This document shows, in pieces, positions 32,839 to 44,923 of a stretch of 64,000 bases of DNA (positions are counted from its first letter, which is position 1; each line of letters begins with the position of its first letter). Source of the DNA: Berberis thunbergii (Eukaryota; Streptophyta; Magnoliopsida; Ranunculales; Berberidaceae); NCBI GenBank assembly GCA_003290165.1, contig QNQO01006977.1, forward strand, positions 36,725 through 100,724, read 5' to 3'. The position numbers were made by a program, and so were the translations under genes. The notes under the pieces were generated by a model, which worked only from the letters and a program-made list of their open reading frames with translations, did not search any database and was not told where the DNA came from.

Positions 32839-35800
32839 ATGATGATGGAAAACGTTATGTTTTGGAATGCTCGTGGGGTTGGTAATAAGGCCACTAGGAG
32901 GAGGTGTTTGTGGAGCATAAAGTCAGAATTCTTATGATTGTGGAGCCTATGATTGCTACTAGTAGATATATGGAGATTGGCAACAAGCTCCACCTTGGTG
33001 GTTTTGCCTCGAATGGCACGGTTGGCGGCAAGATTTGAATTCTTTGGGATACTTCCCTTGCCCTCTCAGTGGTGGATATGTCGGACCAGATCATTCATTG
33101 CCAGGTAACAGACTCTGCTTCAAGATTTTTTTTACTTTCCTTTGTTTATGCTAAATGCTCTGTGGATGAAAGAAATGATCTATGGTTGAATATGACAAAT
33201 TTTGCTGCAAACCATGACATTCCTTGGATGGTCGGAGGGGATTTTAACACCTACTTGCATTCTGGAGAGAAAGTAGGGGGTGGCGCCGTCCATGGCAAGC
33301 ATGTCACATTTCTCTAACTGTATTGAAAACATCGGCTTAATTGATTGTGGATTCTCAGGTCCTCGCCTCACCTTGTGTAATAACAGGCAGGGCAGTGAGC
33401 GTATTTGGGCCAGACTGGATAAAATCTTTGCTAATCCAGCTTGGTTGACAGAATTGGGAGGCCCCAAAGTGGAACATCTTAGCAAAACTTTCTCAAATCA
33501 TTCTCCGCTGTTGGCTTCCATGCCAACTCAATCAAAATTCGATTCCTTAATATGTGGACGACACATCCTGAGTTTCTGGATCTAGTCAAGGACACATGGT
33601 CGACTAACATGGGGACTATGAGACCCGTTGATAGAGTTGATGCCAAACTCAAATTGACACGACGAGCTCTGATACATTGGAATATGACAGTATTTGGTAA
33701 TGTGTTTAGCAGGATTTGAGCATTAGAAGATGACATGAAACAGTGGGAAACAACCCTTTTGGCTGGTTTTGCGAATAACAGTAATAATGGGCTCAATGTC
33801 GATGCTAATTGGGATGTCCAGGCTTGTTGCAATTTACATCGTTGTCAGGCAGAATACAGATTAGCTCTCAAACAGGATGAGCTTTACTGGATTAAAAAAT
33901 CAGGTGAAAAAGATTTCAAGGAGGGGGATGCCTACACTAAATACTTTTTTGCTTCCACCAAGTCCAAACAAAAGCGACAAGTCATCAATCATATTACTTT
34001 ACCGTGCGGTAGAATTATTTCGGAACCTGGTGAGATCATTGACAAAGCCAATGAGTTTGTTGCTAATATGATGTCTTCTCAAGGTGATTGTAGGGAGGAT
34101 GTGGATTTGTTAAATTGTATCACGACATTGTTGGAACCTGGTCAATGTGAGATCTTGGTCAAATGTCCTTCCTTGGAAGAAGTAAGAGATGATGTTTTCG
34201 ACATACCCAAAAATAGTGCGCCAGGACCGGATGGCTTTATTGCTGACTCCTTTCAGTTTTGTTGGGTGGTTTTGAGTATGGATATTTGGGAGGCAGCCAT
34301 ACAATTTTTTGAAGGGGAGGCAATGTCGGCGTCCTTCACGGCGAATTTCATGGCATTGATTCCTAAAATTGAGAATCCAGGTTCTTTTTCTGACTTTCGC
34401 CCAATCAGTTTGTGTAATGTGATTTATAAGATCTTTAGCAAAATCCTTTGCAATAGGCTGGTAGATATCTTGCCACGATTGATTTCTCAGGAACAGGGGG
34501 CATTTGTCAAAGGCAGATTCATTGGTGAAAATATGGGCCTGGCGTAAGAAATGATCAGAGACATTATTAGGAAGGTTTTTGGAGGCAATGCGGTGCTGAA
34601 AATTGACATGGAGAAAGCCTGTAATAGAATGGAATGGAACTTTTGGCTTGCAGTTCTTAAAAAATTTGGCTTTAATGGTAGAATCTGCCACATCATCTCC
34701 AACTGTACTGCTTTTTGTGGATTTTCGGTACTGCTTCTGGGAGTCTACAAAGGTTTTTTCAGATTCGCTAGGGGATTAAGGCAAGGAGACCCCCTCTCTC
34801 CCTTCCTTTTCATTATTGCCTCTGATGTGTTGAGTAGGGGATTTAAAACAACTTTTGAGAATGGCAAAATTGGGTATTATTATACCCCTAGAAATTGCAG
34901 TCCTATTTCCCACCTTCTGTATGCAGATGACACTCTAATTTTTTTAAATGGCAGAACGTTCTCAGTCAAGGAATGCATGGAGTTCCTGCGACGTTACTGC
35001 AAGACCTCGGGACAAAAAATAAATGAAGGAAAAAATTCCTTTACTTTGGATGATAAGGCAACAGCGGAGCGCATTGTGGCTTTAAAACGTGGTACAGATT
35101 TCCAATTTCACGCTGCTCCATTGAAATATTTGGGCGGGCCAGTGTTCCAAAGGAGAGTTAAAATTTCATATTTTGAAGATTTAATCACTAAGATTCAGTT
35201 TCATATTCAAGGTTGGAAGGCAAAATTGTTATCTCCAGGAGGCCGATTAATTTTGATTAAGCATGTTCTTAGCTCGATTCCTATTTATATTCTTAGTACC
35301 ATGTGTGTACCAAGGACAGTTCTAGCACGGATCAATAGTTTGTTGGCGGATTTCTTCTGGGGGGATTGTGAAGGCCGACTAAAGAAAAAATGGGTGTCAT
35401 GGAATAAAATTTGTTTTCCACAGGCGGAAGAAGGTTTGGGAGTTAGAGACTTGATGGTTGTGATGAAGGCTTTTCGAGTCAAGGCTCTTTAGCGACTACT
35501 TACTTCAGATTTTTTATGGGCTACTTTTATGAGGAGTAAATACTGGCTACAAGGCGTTGGGTTGAATAATCAACCTGTGAAAGGTGGGTCTTCTCCGTTT
35601 ATTTAAAGAGATCATGCTTTGGAGATCCTTTCTTTTGAGTAACTCGCTTTGGCGTATTGGCATTTGGGATATTAGTTTCTTTGAGGAGAATTGGAACATA
35701 GTTGCATCTTTCAGGAGAATGGCGGCACTGGTTGACCAAGATTTATGGCCTTTAGTTCGTGAGGTGATTTTGACGAATTTTGAATTGGTACACCCAGATC

Positions 35801-36971
35801 TCAGAAACTTGGCGCGTGGCCTATTTGCAGATAGATTACGTGGTGAGGCCCAAGAAGGGGACACGTGTGTGTGGGTTCCAAACCCGAATGGGCTCTTTTC
35901 CCTTCAGTCGGCATATGAACTGTTACGAAAACATGGGAAGGTCAATGCATTAAGTCAAACACTTTGGCACGATATCCTTCCTTCCAGAATATCAGTTTTT
36001 GTTTGAAAATTACTTCGTAGAGGAGTGCCAGTGGACGGTGAATTATACAGATGTGGTTTGTGTCTGGCCTCTAGATGTCGTTGTTGGAGCTCGCCAAAGC
36101 AAGAATCCTTGAAGCACCTCTTTCTAGATGGTGAATTGGCGATACAGCTGTGGAGTCACTTTGACAGGATTTTTGAAATTCATATACGGCGACCAACATA
36201 AATCTCAACGGTTATTGCAATATGGTTCAAGAGAGCTAAACGAAATTCGCAAACAGGTGTGTTATTATTTCTTACTCCTAGTTTCTTTTTATGGGAAATT
36301 TGGAAACAAAGATGCAAATGTGTTTATGAAAATGCTCCCCCAAATCATGCCTTTGCGATTTTGAACATTAGGCTTCAAATAATTTCATATCCCCCAAGCA
36401 AGTTAGCAGTCTTACGGGCTTTGGGGTTGGATGTGCTCCCCGTTAGAAGGAAGTTCGTTCGTATTGTTTTTTGGCACCCCCCAAAGATTTTGTTGCGCTT
36501 AATGTGGATGGCTCCTCCCGCAAGGAATATGCATCCGGCGATATGGTTATTAGAGACTATCGGGGTTTTTGTGTTGTGGGAAAACAAATATTTTTCGGTG
36601 CAGGTTCTCACAATAAAGCGAAAAATTTGGCTCTATTTGAGGGTCTCCGCCTATGTCTCGCTTGGGGCTTCAAAAAGGTGGTTATCCAAACGGATTCGGC
36701 ACTTGTTTGTGGATGGTTTAAGGATAATTTGAAAATCATGTTGCATTTGGAAAATATTTTGAAAGAAATCAAATTGTTGGCAGCGATAATGACTTTAGAC
36801 TGCCAACATATCTATAGAGAAGCCAATGCGGTGGCAGATTCATTAGTGGCTTGAGCACTACAGGACCATCGGACTGTTTCTTTCAAGGGAACTGACTTTC
36901 CTAGGAGAGTAGCAGGCTTGATTGTGCTCGACAAATTACAAATGGCGTACATTCGCCATGGGGATGAGTAG
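32839..36971 (+). pseudogene. LINE ORF2: endonuclease, reverse transcriptase, zinc-binding, RNase H
   Basis: Endonuclease: MFWNARGVGN at the start, MVGGDFNTYL near 33227, and GLIDCGFSGPRLTL near 33335; the usual SDH motif is SNHSPLL (Asp lost). RT: APGPDGF, MALIPKIENPGSFSDFRPIS, KIDMEKACNRMEW, GLRQGDPLSPFLF and LLYADDTLIF (34917-34946, YADD intact). Zinc-binding: LWHDILPSRISVF, then CGLC and HLFLDG. RNase H: ALNVDGSSRKEYASGD, QTDSALVCGWF, EANAVADSL; the catalytic Glu helix reads KNLALFEGL (Glu lost). Stops and frameshifts occur near 32937, 33317, 33585, 34545, 35492, 36006 and in the linker. Dead copy. Confidence 0.85.
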
Positions 36972-37818
36972 AGGCAACCTTTATGTGTACTCCTGTCTCA
37001 CACACTGGATGCGCGCAATGTTGGGGAATTCCGCTGGGGCGAGACTGCGGACAGTTTGGCGTGTTTCGCCCAGCTGCTCTTTTTTGTGTCGGGCTGATTT
37101 GTTTTGCTGGGAGTGCGACAACTCTGTCCACTCTGCTCAAGTGTCCTGCAGGGATTTGCTTGTAGGATGAGTCGAAGGCACAGAACTGGTTGGGCACTCT
37201 GTTGCAAAACAGAGTGTACTCTGTTGCTGCTGCGTGCTTTTGCGATGCTGCTGTTTGTCGCAGCGTTGACACGATGACATGGCCTGATGTTGCGGTCTGT
37301 GATGTGTGGACACGGCCTGAAGATGCTGCGGTTGTTTTCTGAGTGTTGCGGCCTACTGAGATGTCGCGGCGTGCGGTTGGAGCGTGTGTATGCTGGCTGT
37401 TTGGGCAGTCCGGCGCGCATTCAGGCTTTGTCGCAGGAACGCGCGTATGGAAGATGTGTGCTGCGTTGGTGATCCGAACACTGCAGCATAGACCCAGGTA
37501 GGGTGCGCTGCAGTTTCAGAGTGCTCTGCATTGCAGACAATTGAGGTCTGCTGGGAGGCTTGCGGGTTTTCTGGATGCTGCTGCGAAACAGAGCTTGCGT
37601 TGGTGCTGTCCGGGTTGCTGGGAGCTAACTGCTTGGGCTGACTTCAGTTGGTGATTTAAGTTTGTAATGGTTTTCATTGCTTTTAGTTTTTGCTTTGGCT
37701 TTCATACGGGTAACGTCGTAGTGTACCACCGTAGCGTTTGTAAGTCACTTTTTTGATAAGTAATTAAGGTTTAGCATTCCATAGTTGCCCCTCCCCACTG
37801 GAGGTAAATTTAAAAAAA
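36972..37818 (+). other. LINE 3' UTR, T/G-rich, ending in poly(A)
   Basis: Runs of tgctgctgcg, gctgttgtc and ctctgttgctgctgc make long but meaningless open frames on both strands. It ends with ccccactggaggtaaattt and about ten A residues; the truncated LINE has the same end in reverse. Confidence 0.7.
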
Positions 37819-37832
37819 AAAATTATTTTCAA

Positions 37833-38400
37833 GTTAGGTCATAGTCAGTTTGAAAGTGGCGCTTTATAATTGATTCTTCACCATTTAGTAGCATAATTCC
37901 AATATCTCTCCTTTGCACCAACCTAAAAATCCTACCATAAAATCTTGACCTAAAGATTCTAATCTCCCCAGCCCACCACCACACACTCTTTTCTGAAGTC
38001 TGAACCATTGATTTGATTGAAATATCTAACTTGGAAAATGAAATGTGTCACCACATTTGAAAATTCACTTCCTCTGACTTCAGTAAGATTTTTTTTAGGT
38101 CAAGCTGCAACGTGAAAGTAGCTGATAAATTTGTTTTTAAAGATCATTCTATCAACGTCAACACATTGGATTAAAGTAGCAAACAATATATGTATCGCTC
38201 AATAGAGCGACTTTATATTCTCATTATGTAATAGAAAAATGGTCTGATCTAGAAAGAAGAGGTGGGAATAACTCTGCGAGGACAGAAACAATAGCTACAA
38301 CAGTTGAAGTTGGAAACTCAACTAGAGAGGTTAGTTTTGTTTGAAATGTCGATATGTGTCGTGCTTCTATTTAATCCAGTAAGGTATCTATTGACTTGTA
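37833..38400. other. AT-rich sequence, remainder of the dispersed repeat; no gene
   Basis: The first ~45 bp (agttaggtcatagtcagttt) continue the repeat interrupted by the LINE, matching 28106 onward. The rest shows no family-level similarity I can recognise. Confidence 0.4.
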
Positions 38401-38412
38401 ACCGGTAAATAG

Positions 38413-38870
38413 TTGCATTTATTCATTGAGGAAGACATGGATCTTGTACAGCTTACTTCACTGCAGGGAGCACTGGTCGGGTTGCCTGGACTGAGTGGTC
38501 TGTCAACTAAACAACATAAGAGGCTGACGATCGCAGTTGAGCTTGTTGCCAATCCATCTATAATCTTAATGGATGAGCCCACATCAGGGCTCAATGCAAG
38601 GGTAGCTGCGATTGTGATGAAAAACAGTGAGGAACACGGTGGACACTATTAGGACTATTGTGTGCGATATTCACCAGCCTAGCATTGACATCTTCGAAGC
38701 CTTTGACAAGGTTAGATATATTAAGGTTCAGGGGAACTAGACAACCCTATATTGTGTACAATATAAACTAAATATTCAATTTTGAATTTCAGATATTCTT
38801 GATGAAGTAAGGAGGACAGGAAATTTATGTAGGCCGTTGGGTCACCATTCTTATCAATTATTTTTAGGTG
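38413..38870 (+). pseudogene. ABCG/PDR-type ABC transporter nucleotide-binding domain fragment
   Basis: Reads [40 protein letters not shown] and [20 protein letters not shown]. After a frameshift near 38620 it continues [20 protein letters not shown] and IDIFEAFDK. After an intron, from about 38793, it gives IFLMK, a stop, GGQEIYVG and, shifted, PLGHHSYQL. This is the signature (LSTxQxKRLT), Walker B (ILMDEP) and H-loop (DIHQP) region of the first NBD of plant PDR (full-size ABCG) exporters. Walker A and the membrane domains are absent. It carries two frameshifts and a stop, so it is a relic. Confidence 0.85.
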
Positions 38871-39030
38871 AAACTCAAAAATAGGGAATTGTTGATCAAG
38901 GTGTGAAATTCTTAGTCTTAAACAATTACTTTCACAATTTGCAAGAAATTGCATATTTGTGGTTGTGAAGTATTGCATATGGTGCTTTTGTCTTGCAAGA
39001 GTTTTGATATACCTTTATGCTTGTATGCAG

Positions 39031-39104
39031 GTGATGATGAGGAAGATGAAAATGATGAAGAAGAAGTGACTGGAAAAATGATTCTATCTACTTTGAAGAA
39101 GTGA
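39031..39104 (+). pseudogene. Possible acidic terminal exon, unidentified
   Basis: After a ttgtatgcag acceptor the frame reads DDEEDENDEEEVTGKMILST then LKK and TGA. Acidic tails of this kind occur in many proteins, so no family can be named. It may be a relic exon next to the ABCG fragment. 39105-39313 shows nothing else. Confidence 0.2.
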
Positions 39105-39313
39105 CATTTTCATGTTATTGTTATATGTTATGTAAGAACTAATGTCAACCATGTATTAAACTATTATGATTATCAAGAAATGAGATTTTCTTACATGGTT
39201 GAATTTTATTTACTGTTGCACGTTCAGTAGCAATAGTTGCAATTTTAATAGCATGAAGAACATTGCAAATGATACCAATATAGCTAAAAACAAATGGGCC
39301 AAAAAAAAATGGC

Positions 39314-39675
39314 GAAGATTTGGACATCCACATGAAAACTTCATCATAACCAAATAATTTCTACAAACTCCACTATCTATTCTCACATTTGTACTCCATA
39401 CTTTACACTCCACCTTCCTTCACTTATATACTCTTCCTTATTTTTACTACATCACTTTTTACACACTATCTTATTTTACTCCAATGCTCTTTCTTATTTC
39501 TTTCCACCTTCCACCCCATTATCTCTATACATAAGTCTCACACTTCTTTACATAAATACCCCACAAATTAACACACTTGGGAGAATACTTTTAAAACACT
39601 TTGTAGAGAGAAATAGTTGAAGTAGTTGTAGTTTAGGGAGAAAGAAGTGAATTTGCCTAGAGCTTACCATGTTTA
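39314..39675 (+). repeat. LTR-like repeat, left half, interrupted by CACTA-3
   Basis: From gaagatttggacatccacat this matches 62380-62670 block by block (actccaccttcc, ccaccccattatctct, ataagtctcac, gagagaaatagttgaag, gcctagagcttaccatgtt). The match resumes at 54272 on the far side of CACTA-3. Confidence 0.85.
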
Positions 39676-39799
39676 CACTACTACAAAAATGGGCAATTCT
39701 AGCAGATGATATATGACACTAAAGGCATAATCCCGACAGATTAAGGGTATCCGTCGGGCAAAGGAAAATCTTGACACCTTTATCCACCAGGATAGTGTT

Positions 39800-40110
39800 T
39801 CTGGCATTTATATTCACCATGAAGATATAAAGAGGGAAATTCCCCCGCCCAAATGCCCATTAAAAATCAATAAATTTTTTGCCGGTGGTTATAAATCCTA
39901 ATCTAGGGTTTATATTCGCCACACGACAATATAAAGAGGAAAATTTCCCCGCCCAAATGCCCATTAAAAATCAATAAAATTGTGCCAGTGGTTATAAATC
40001 CTAAACTGGAGTTTATATTCGCCATGAGCGTCTAAAGTGAGATAAGGAGGAAAATTCCCCCGCTCAAATGCTCATTAAAAATTAATAAAATTTGTGCCTA
40101 CGGTTGTGGG
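39800..40110. repeat. CACTA-3 left subterminal tandem repeats (~110 bp, three copies)
   Basis: A unit containing ttatattcgcca, ataaagaggaaaattcccc, cgcccaaatgcccattaaaa and atcaataaaat recurs three times, followed by ggttataaatcctaa. 40110-41385 otherwise holds AT-rich sequence, a (TA)n run near 40164-40181, and a leader-like segment ending in a possible GTGAGT donor near 40461, with no recognisable protein. Confidence 0.75.
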
Positions 40111-41385
40111 GTTCATTACGACATTTGTATGAGCTACCGAACTAATCTATTTGCCCTTTTTTGTATATATATATATATATATTTGTTAAAGCCCTCTTTA
40201 GTCTTTTTATTTTTTTTTTGTTAAACTTAAACCCTATTTAGTATACAAGAGAAAAGATAAACATAGCTTTTCATCTCCTTCTCTTCAATATGTTTGCTCT
40301 CTTAAACAAAACTTCAACAGAGCTTTTCCTCTCTTCATTACGTTTCCTTCCCTTTGTTAGCAAAGCTTTTCATCTCCGCCATTCTCCTTGTGACGTTCAT
40401 TGTTGAAGACAATCGTTGCCGACTAAATTTCCTGCCGAAGACATTCCCTGCCGACGACGTTGGTGAGTACTTGTGTTCCCTTACCCATCGTTTTGTATGT
40501 TTCACAATGGAAAACTTTCACGTGATAGTTATGCACTATGTTTCGAAGCATAGGATGATGGGTTTTTGCTCTTAACAATCTCCTATGCACTCTATTTTGA
40601 AGGATGATGTTTTTTTTTTGCTCTTAACAATCTCTTATGCACTCTGTTTCACCTGATAGTTTGCACACCAACTGTTTGATTAAATGCTTAATTGAAGAAA
40701 AAATAATTGTGTTGTTCTATGTATTAGTGGAGCCTTTTCAGCCAACTCTGAATTGGTTAAGTAGTTCACCTAATGAGGATGAAAAGAATTAGAACTTATA
40801 CAATATACCAATTTGTTTCATCTGCTAGTAACCACTGCCTTTCACTTTACATATAAAGTCACACCATCATTTGATTTAGTTGTGGGAGATACACTTTATT
40901 GGATTATAAAAGATATATTTACATGTGTTTACTCGCTCAAAAATACTGAGCAAAATTTACGTTTAACTATTGTTGTAGGATATTTGATTTTACGTGAAAA
41001 CACTGGACTTGAGTTGAAATTAGCATCATCTTTAGCACCACCTATGAATTTCATGGACCTATAGGTTGGGATAAACCAATTCCAGGCCCGAAAAATCAAA
41101 CAAACCCAAAATGCAATATGAACCCCTTCAACTTGCGATAACTTAACTAACCGTGTAATATTCGTGATGTGCAAACATGATAGTGAACGTATTGATTGTT
41201 GACCATTTCTTATTGCATTGTTAAGCTGCCAACAAGATTCACTCTTTTTATTTTGTTCATTTTCTTAAGTGCCATAGACTTTTAAAGAGGTTATGATGGT
41301 TGTGCTATTTCAAACCCTTCTAATGTGTTTGCAGCAATGTGAATTTTGGTTTGGGTTAATCGGTTGTTCACTCGTTCATCTTAGG

Positions 41386-41690
41386 CACTACACCAAAAGG
41401 CCGTTTTAGCTACACATAGATGGCCACGGTTCTAAGCCGTTGCTTTATTTGCCACGGCTAATAACCGTGGATATTATGGCCAACGGCAAAAAATCATGGG
41501 TATAAGCGTGTTTTGAACTGCCAACGGCTTAAAACCGTGGCTATAATCAGTACCCCATGGCCACGGTTGAAAATCGTGGGTTCATTTGCCACGGCCAAAA
41601 ACCGTGGCTATGTTGGCCAACGGGCTAAAACCGTGGGTAGAAGCGTGTTTTGAACTGCCAACGACTTAAAACCGTAGCTAAGTAATCGTG
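41386..41690. repeat. CACTA-2 left subterminal hairpin array
   Basis: Alternating gccacggttctaagccgttg and gccaacggcttaaaaccgtg units follow the terminus. The array ends near gtgttttgcatgtgcgcgt. Immediately inside, 41700-41940 is a less AT-rich, C/T-rich leader-like segment similar in character to 20770-20990 of CACTA-1. Confidence 0.85.
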
Positions 41691-42060
41691 TTTTGCATGT
41701 GCGCGTACGTGAAGAGAGGCGTTTCGCTCTCTGGGGAAACAAATTTCGCGCTTTGGCCAAAAAATTGGGGAAAAAGAGCGCGGTTGTTTCGAAAAAAATT
41801 TGCGCAGGTGAGATTATAGAATCGCAAGCTCAATTCTTCTCTTCACCTCCTCACTTGAATCCTCTTCACCTCCTCTCCAATTCTTCTCCGCCTTCTCCAA
41901 AGCCCTAATTCCTCTCCAATTCTTATCTTGCATCCTCCGCACCTGCGGCTAATCTATTCAGGTTCCTTCATTCATTCATTCAAATTCCCTACTCTTCTGT
42001 TTCTTGGTACAAGATGGGGTTAGATCTCCGTAGAACTCGTTTGATTGATTTGTGTTTTTT

Positions 42061-43157
42061 TGTAGATGGAGATGGATGCATTACGGGGAGCGATGCGACC
42101 AAGTTCTTCGCTCTTTCAACCTCTCCCGGTCTGAACTCAAGCAGGTTTGTTCGTTCAGGGCTTTTGATCTCGAGTTGTCGTTTTAGGGTTTGTTTATCAG
42201 TTTCTGATTAGTTTAGCTGTAAATTTGAAGTCTGTGTATTTAAATACTAATGATTTAAGTATTTGTTATCGAATTGAAACAATCTAAAATGATGATTCAA
42301 TATGCTTGATAGATAGAGTTGCATTATTACTTTGTTAAAGTTTGATGGACCTTTTCGTTTGCTGCAAGAGCAGAAATGTCTCGTTTTCTGTTCATTTGAG
42401 ACCTATCGATGTTTACCCTTCATCTAGCTACATAGGAGCTTCTTATGCTCGATTTGTTGTTAGGTTTCAGCTTAGTGATGGTGGAGGTTTCTCTTTTATT
42501 ATATTGTCTTCATTGACTGTTAGAAAACCCTATCGTTGATTATGGAAAAATGTTGTTTTTGCTACAATTATAGAATCTAAGTGATGGTAGTCATAAATGG
42601 GTTATCTTCTCTTGTACTGTATTTTGATATTTTTATTGGTAAATACTTGAAGAGTTTGAGATAGAAGCACAGGATTTATGATCTTGTAGTTGTACTTGCA
42701 TTAATGATCAAAAATTGGATTAAATCAAACTTCATCAGACCCATGTGTTAATGCTTGAACAACTTTATATTATCAGTTTCATGTTATGGCCAAAGTTATT
42801 GATGATTGGGCTATTGTTTATTTGATTGTATTTACCTTTTTTTTAGCCTACATACAATACAATTGTGTAGTAAGAGACTCTGCTAGTATTATCCCATATT
42901 TGTTCACTTTTTGTAATAACAATTAGAAAAATGGTTGTTCCAAAGGTATGGGCTATTGCTGATTCCAAGAGACAAGGGTTTATCAGTTTCAAAGAGTTCA
43001 TTGCCGCAATGCAGGTTCACATTTCCATTCATTTATTTTTTGTCTACATATTTATTTAACTTTAAGGTGGCATTTATCAACCTTTGTGGTAATTGACAGT
43101 TAATTTCCCTAGCACAAACAAGACATGAAATAATAGAAGGTCGGCTTGCCACTATAG
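42061..43157 (+). pseudogene. EHD: EH-domain protein (EHD1/EHD2) captured exons
   Basis: Exon 1 (after a ttttttgtag acceptor, 42061-42144) encodes DGDGCITGSDATKFFALS, then, one base out of frame, LSRSELKQ. Exon 2 (42946-43014) encodes VWAIADSKRQGFISFKEFIA then AMQ. Exon 3 (43100-43157) encodes LISLAQTRHEIIEGRLATI. Together they are the N-terminal EH domain, with its EF-hand loop DGDGxITGxDATKFF, of plant EHD endocytosis GTPases. Introns with GT and AG borders are retained. One base is missing after FFALS. The dynamin-like GTPase part is absent. Confidence 0.8.
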
Positions 43158-43898
43158 GTAAGTGGTGTTGAACTTCATGGTTTCATGGAATATGTTGTGT
43201 TCTATGGATATTTGCATATGGAAATAAAATGTCTCATAAAATCCATAAAAATGAAAGTTTAATTGGGATTCTTGGCCTTGAATATTTCATTCAGACAAAG
43301 AGATGTATGAATGAAAACCCCACTGGTCCCTCTCAAGGGAACAAATGGGGCTTCCTTAAATGTGTACTCAAGCCAGCCAAAATTTACTGAAAATAGTTCC
43401 CTAATGATTTTTTATTGCACTTTTCTTTATACACATATAAAGAAGTATATGAGGATGAAGAAGTATATTTTTTCTAAAGGTTATTTGGAATCAATAATCA
43501 TGCCAACTCCATATCATGTCATTCTGAAGACCAATAATGCAAATTCCAATCTGAGAAGTCGATTTGCATGAGTTCCTACAGAAAACTTGCTCGAGTCCAT
43601 CATGGAATGCATTGATGATTCTAAAGGCATTGGATGACCCACAGTTGACATGTTTATTAGACTAATATGAGCAAGTGTTGTGGAAAGGAACCTATGCTAA
43701 GTTCTTTTCATTCAACAAAGCACCCATTTTATCTATCTAAGTAATCAGATAAACTTTAGAATTGAAACTGAAAATCATGGAAAACAAATCAGTTGGGATA
43801 GGACACTGAGATTTAGTTTTTGTTGCATTACCATGTTGTTTTCTTTGTTCACATTTTTTATATTTGTTTTCTTAATATGTTTCAAATAATGATAGCAG

Positions 43899-44000
43899 CT
43901 TGGTGAGCCAGTCAGGATTCCAAAGGAAACAGTTGACATTTTAAGGGACCAAGTATTTGGTTTTGACACATTTTTTGTGACAAGTCAGGAACCATATGAG
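43899..44000 (+). pseudogene. EGY2: EGY2-type chloroplast site-2 protease exon fragment
   Basis: One intact exon, with a gatagcag acceptor and GTGCGC donor, encodes LGEPVRIPKETVDILRDQVF then GFDTFFVTSQEPYE. This is a conserved N-terminal segment of plant EGY2-type membrane metalloproteases, upstream of the membrane HExxH region, which is not present. No stop or frameshift occurs within the exon. The sequence between the EHD exon 3 and this exon (43158-43898) is AT-rich with no coding signal. Confidence 0.75.
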
Positions 44001-44433
44001 GTGCGCTTTTGATACGAATTTCTTTTACTTTTCTCTTTTATCACTTTGATACAATTATAGTCCGAGGAGAAAAGGATATGATGAAAATTTTAGTAAGTTT
44101 TATATTATTTTCTGATTTTTCTTAGAGTTTATAAAAGTTAAAGATACCATATAGATTCTCAAATACGATTTTTTCTAATAAAATCTTGATTAATCACTTG
44201 AGAAAAGTGTAATATAAATTAGTTGGTTCATCACAAACAGAATCCGACACCATCTCACAACTTGCCACGTGTCAACCTGAACATTTCACCAAAATCAACT
44301 TTCAAAATCTCACCCGCAATATGTGCACATTTCAAAACTTGTAACCTCTCCAAATTCTTAGCTCTCTCTCTCTCTCCCCCTCAAATTGTTTGAATAAACT
44401 CCTGTTTCATATTCTTCCACTCCACACTCATTA

Positions 44434-44923
44434 ATGGGTAGAGTTGGAGAAGAAGACTCAGATCCAAAGTCACAACTAGTGACCAAATTATGTTCCATTG
44501 CTTCACATTATTCAACCAGTAATCCACCCAGTTGTCGAACCCATCGATCAACTAGACCGCATTTTATCGATTGGTACCTCATTCTTCAAGTATGTTAATT
44601 AAACTATTTCTTTGTTCTTAAATAAAAAAGTTTCACTGGGTATTTTTATTTTTTAAAATTTTTTTAAAGTTGAATGCAAGTTTGTTTATTGGATCAACAG
44701 GTTGGAGAAGATGCACACATTGATATTATTCGGAAGCGGTATCGAAAACTTGGTATGTCTCATCAGATTGATTGATGGAGTTTGTTATAGCAATTGTAAT
44801 ATTTGTGTGCAATAATTTTTATTTTGATTATTTTATGAGGTTTGTTTTTGTGCAGCTTTGCAACTTCATCCTGATAAGAACAAACACCCCAAGGCTGAAG
44901 TTACATTCAGGCTTGTTTCAGAG
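44434..44923 (+). pseudogene. J-domain (DnaJ) protein fragment, three uninterrupted exons
   Basis: Exons 44434-44589, 44701-44752 and 44856-44923 join in frame with GT-AG introns and no stop. The product starts MGRVGEEDSDPKSQLVTKLC, continues to RPHFIDWYLILQVGEDAH, then IDIIRKRYRKLALQLHPDKN and KHPKAEVTFRLVSE. The J-domain has helix II (RKRYRKLALQ), the HPD triad (LHPDKN) that stimulates Hsp70 ATPase, and part of helix III. Similar plant proteins start with a short leader followed by IDWYLVL. The rest of the gene is lost; after the last donor no next exon is found. Among the captured pieces this is one of the best preserved. Confidence 0.75.

Larger units (their letters stand above)
30167..37818 (+). 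mobile_element. Near full-length LINE (L1-like), plus strand, with 14-bp TSD
   Basis: AAAATTATTTTCAA occurs at 30153-30166 and again at 37819-37832, directly after a short poly(A), so this is a target-site duplication. The interior has a GC-rich 5' UTR (30300-30670), ORF1 with DUF4283 and a zinc knuckle, ORF2 with endonuclease, RT, zinc-binding and RNase H regions, and a T/G-rich 3' UTR. The order is standard for plant L1-type LINEs. Many frameshifts and stops make it inactive. It sits in the same dispersed repeat as the truncated LINE, about 40 bp downstream of that insertion. Confidence 0.9.

Noticed and set aside
36901..37472. Several ORFs on both strands downstream of the LINE RNase H domain
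   Set aside because: They are in the T/G-rich LINE 3' UTR; the composition explains them and no domain is visible.
28593..37818. Treating the two LINE segments as one inverted element
   Set aside because: Each has its own target-site duplication and poly(A) end, and a ~40-bp piece of the target repeat separates them.
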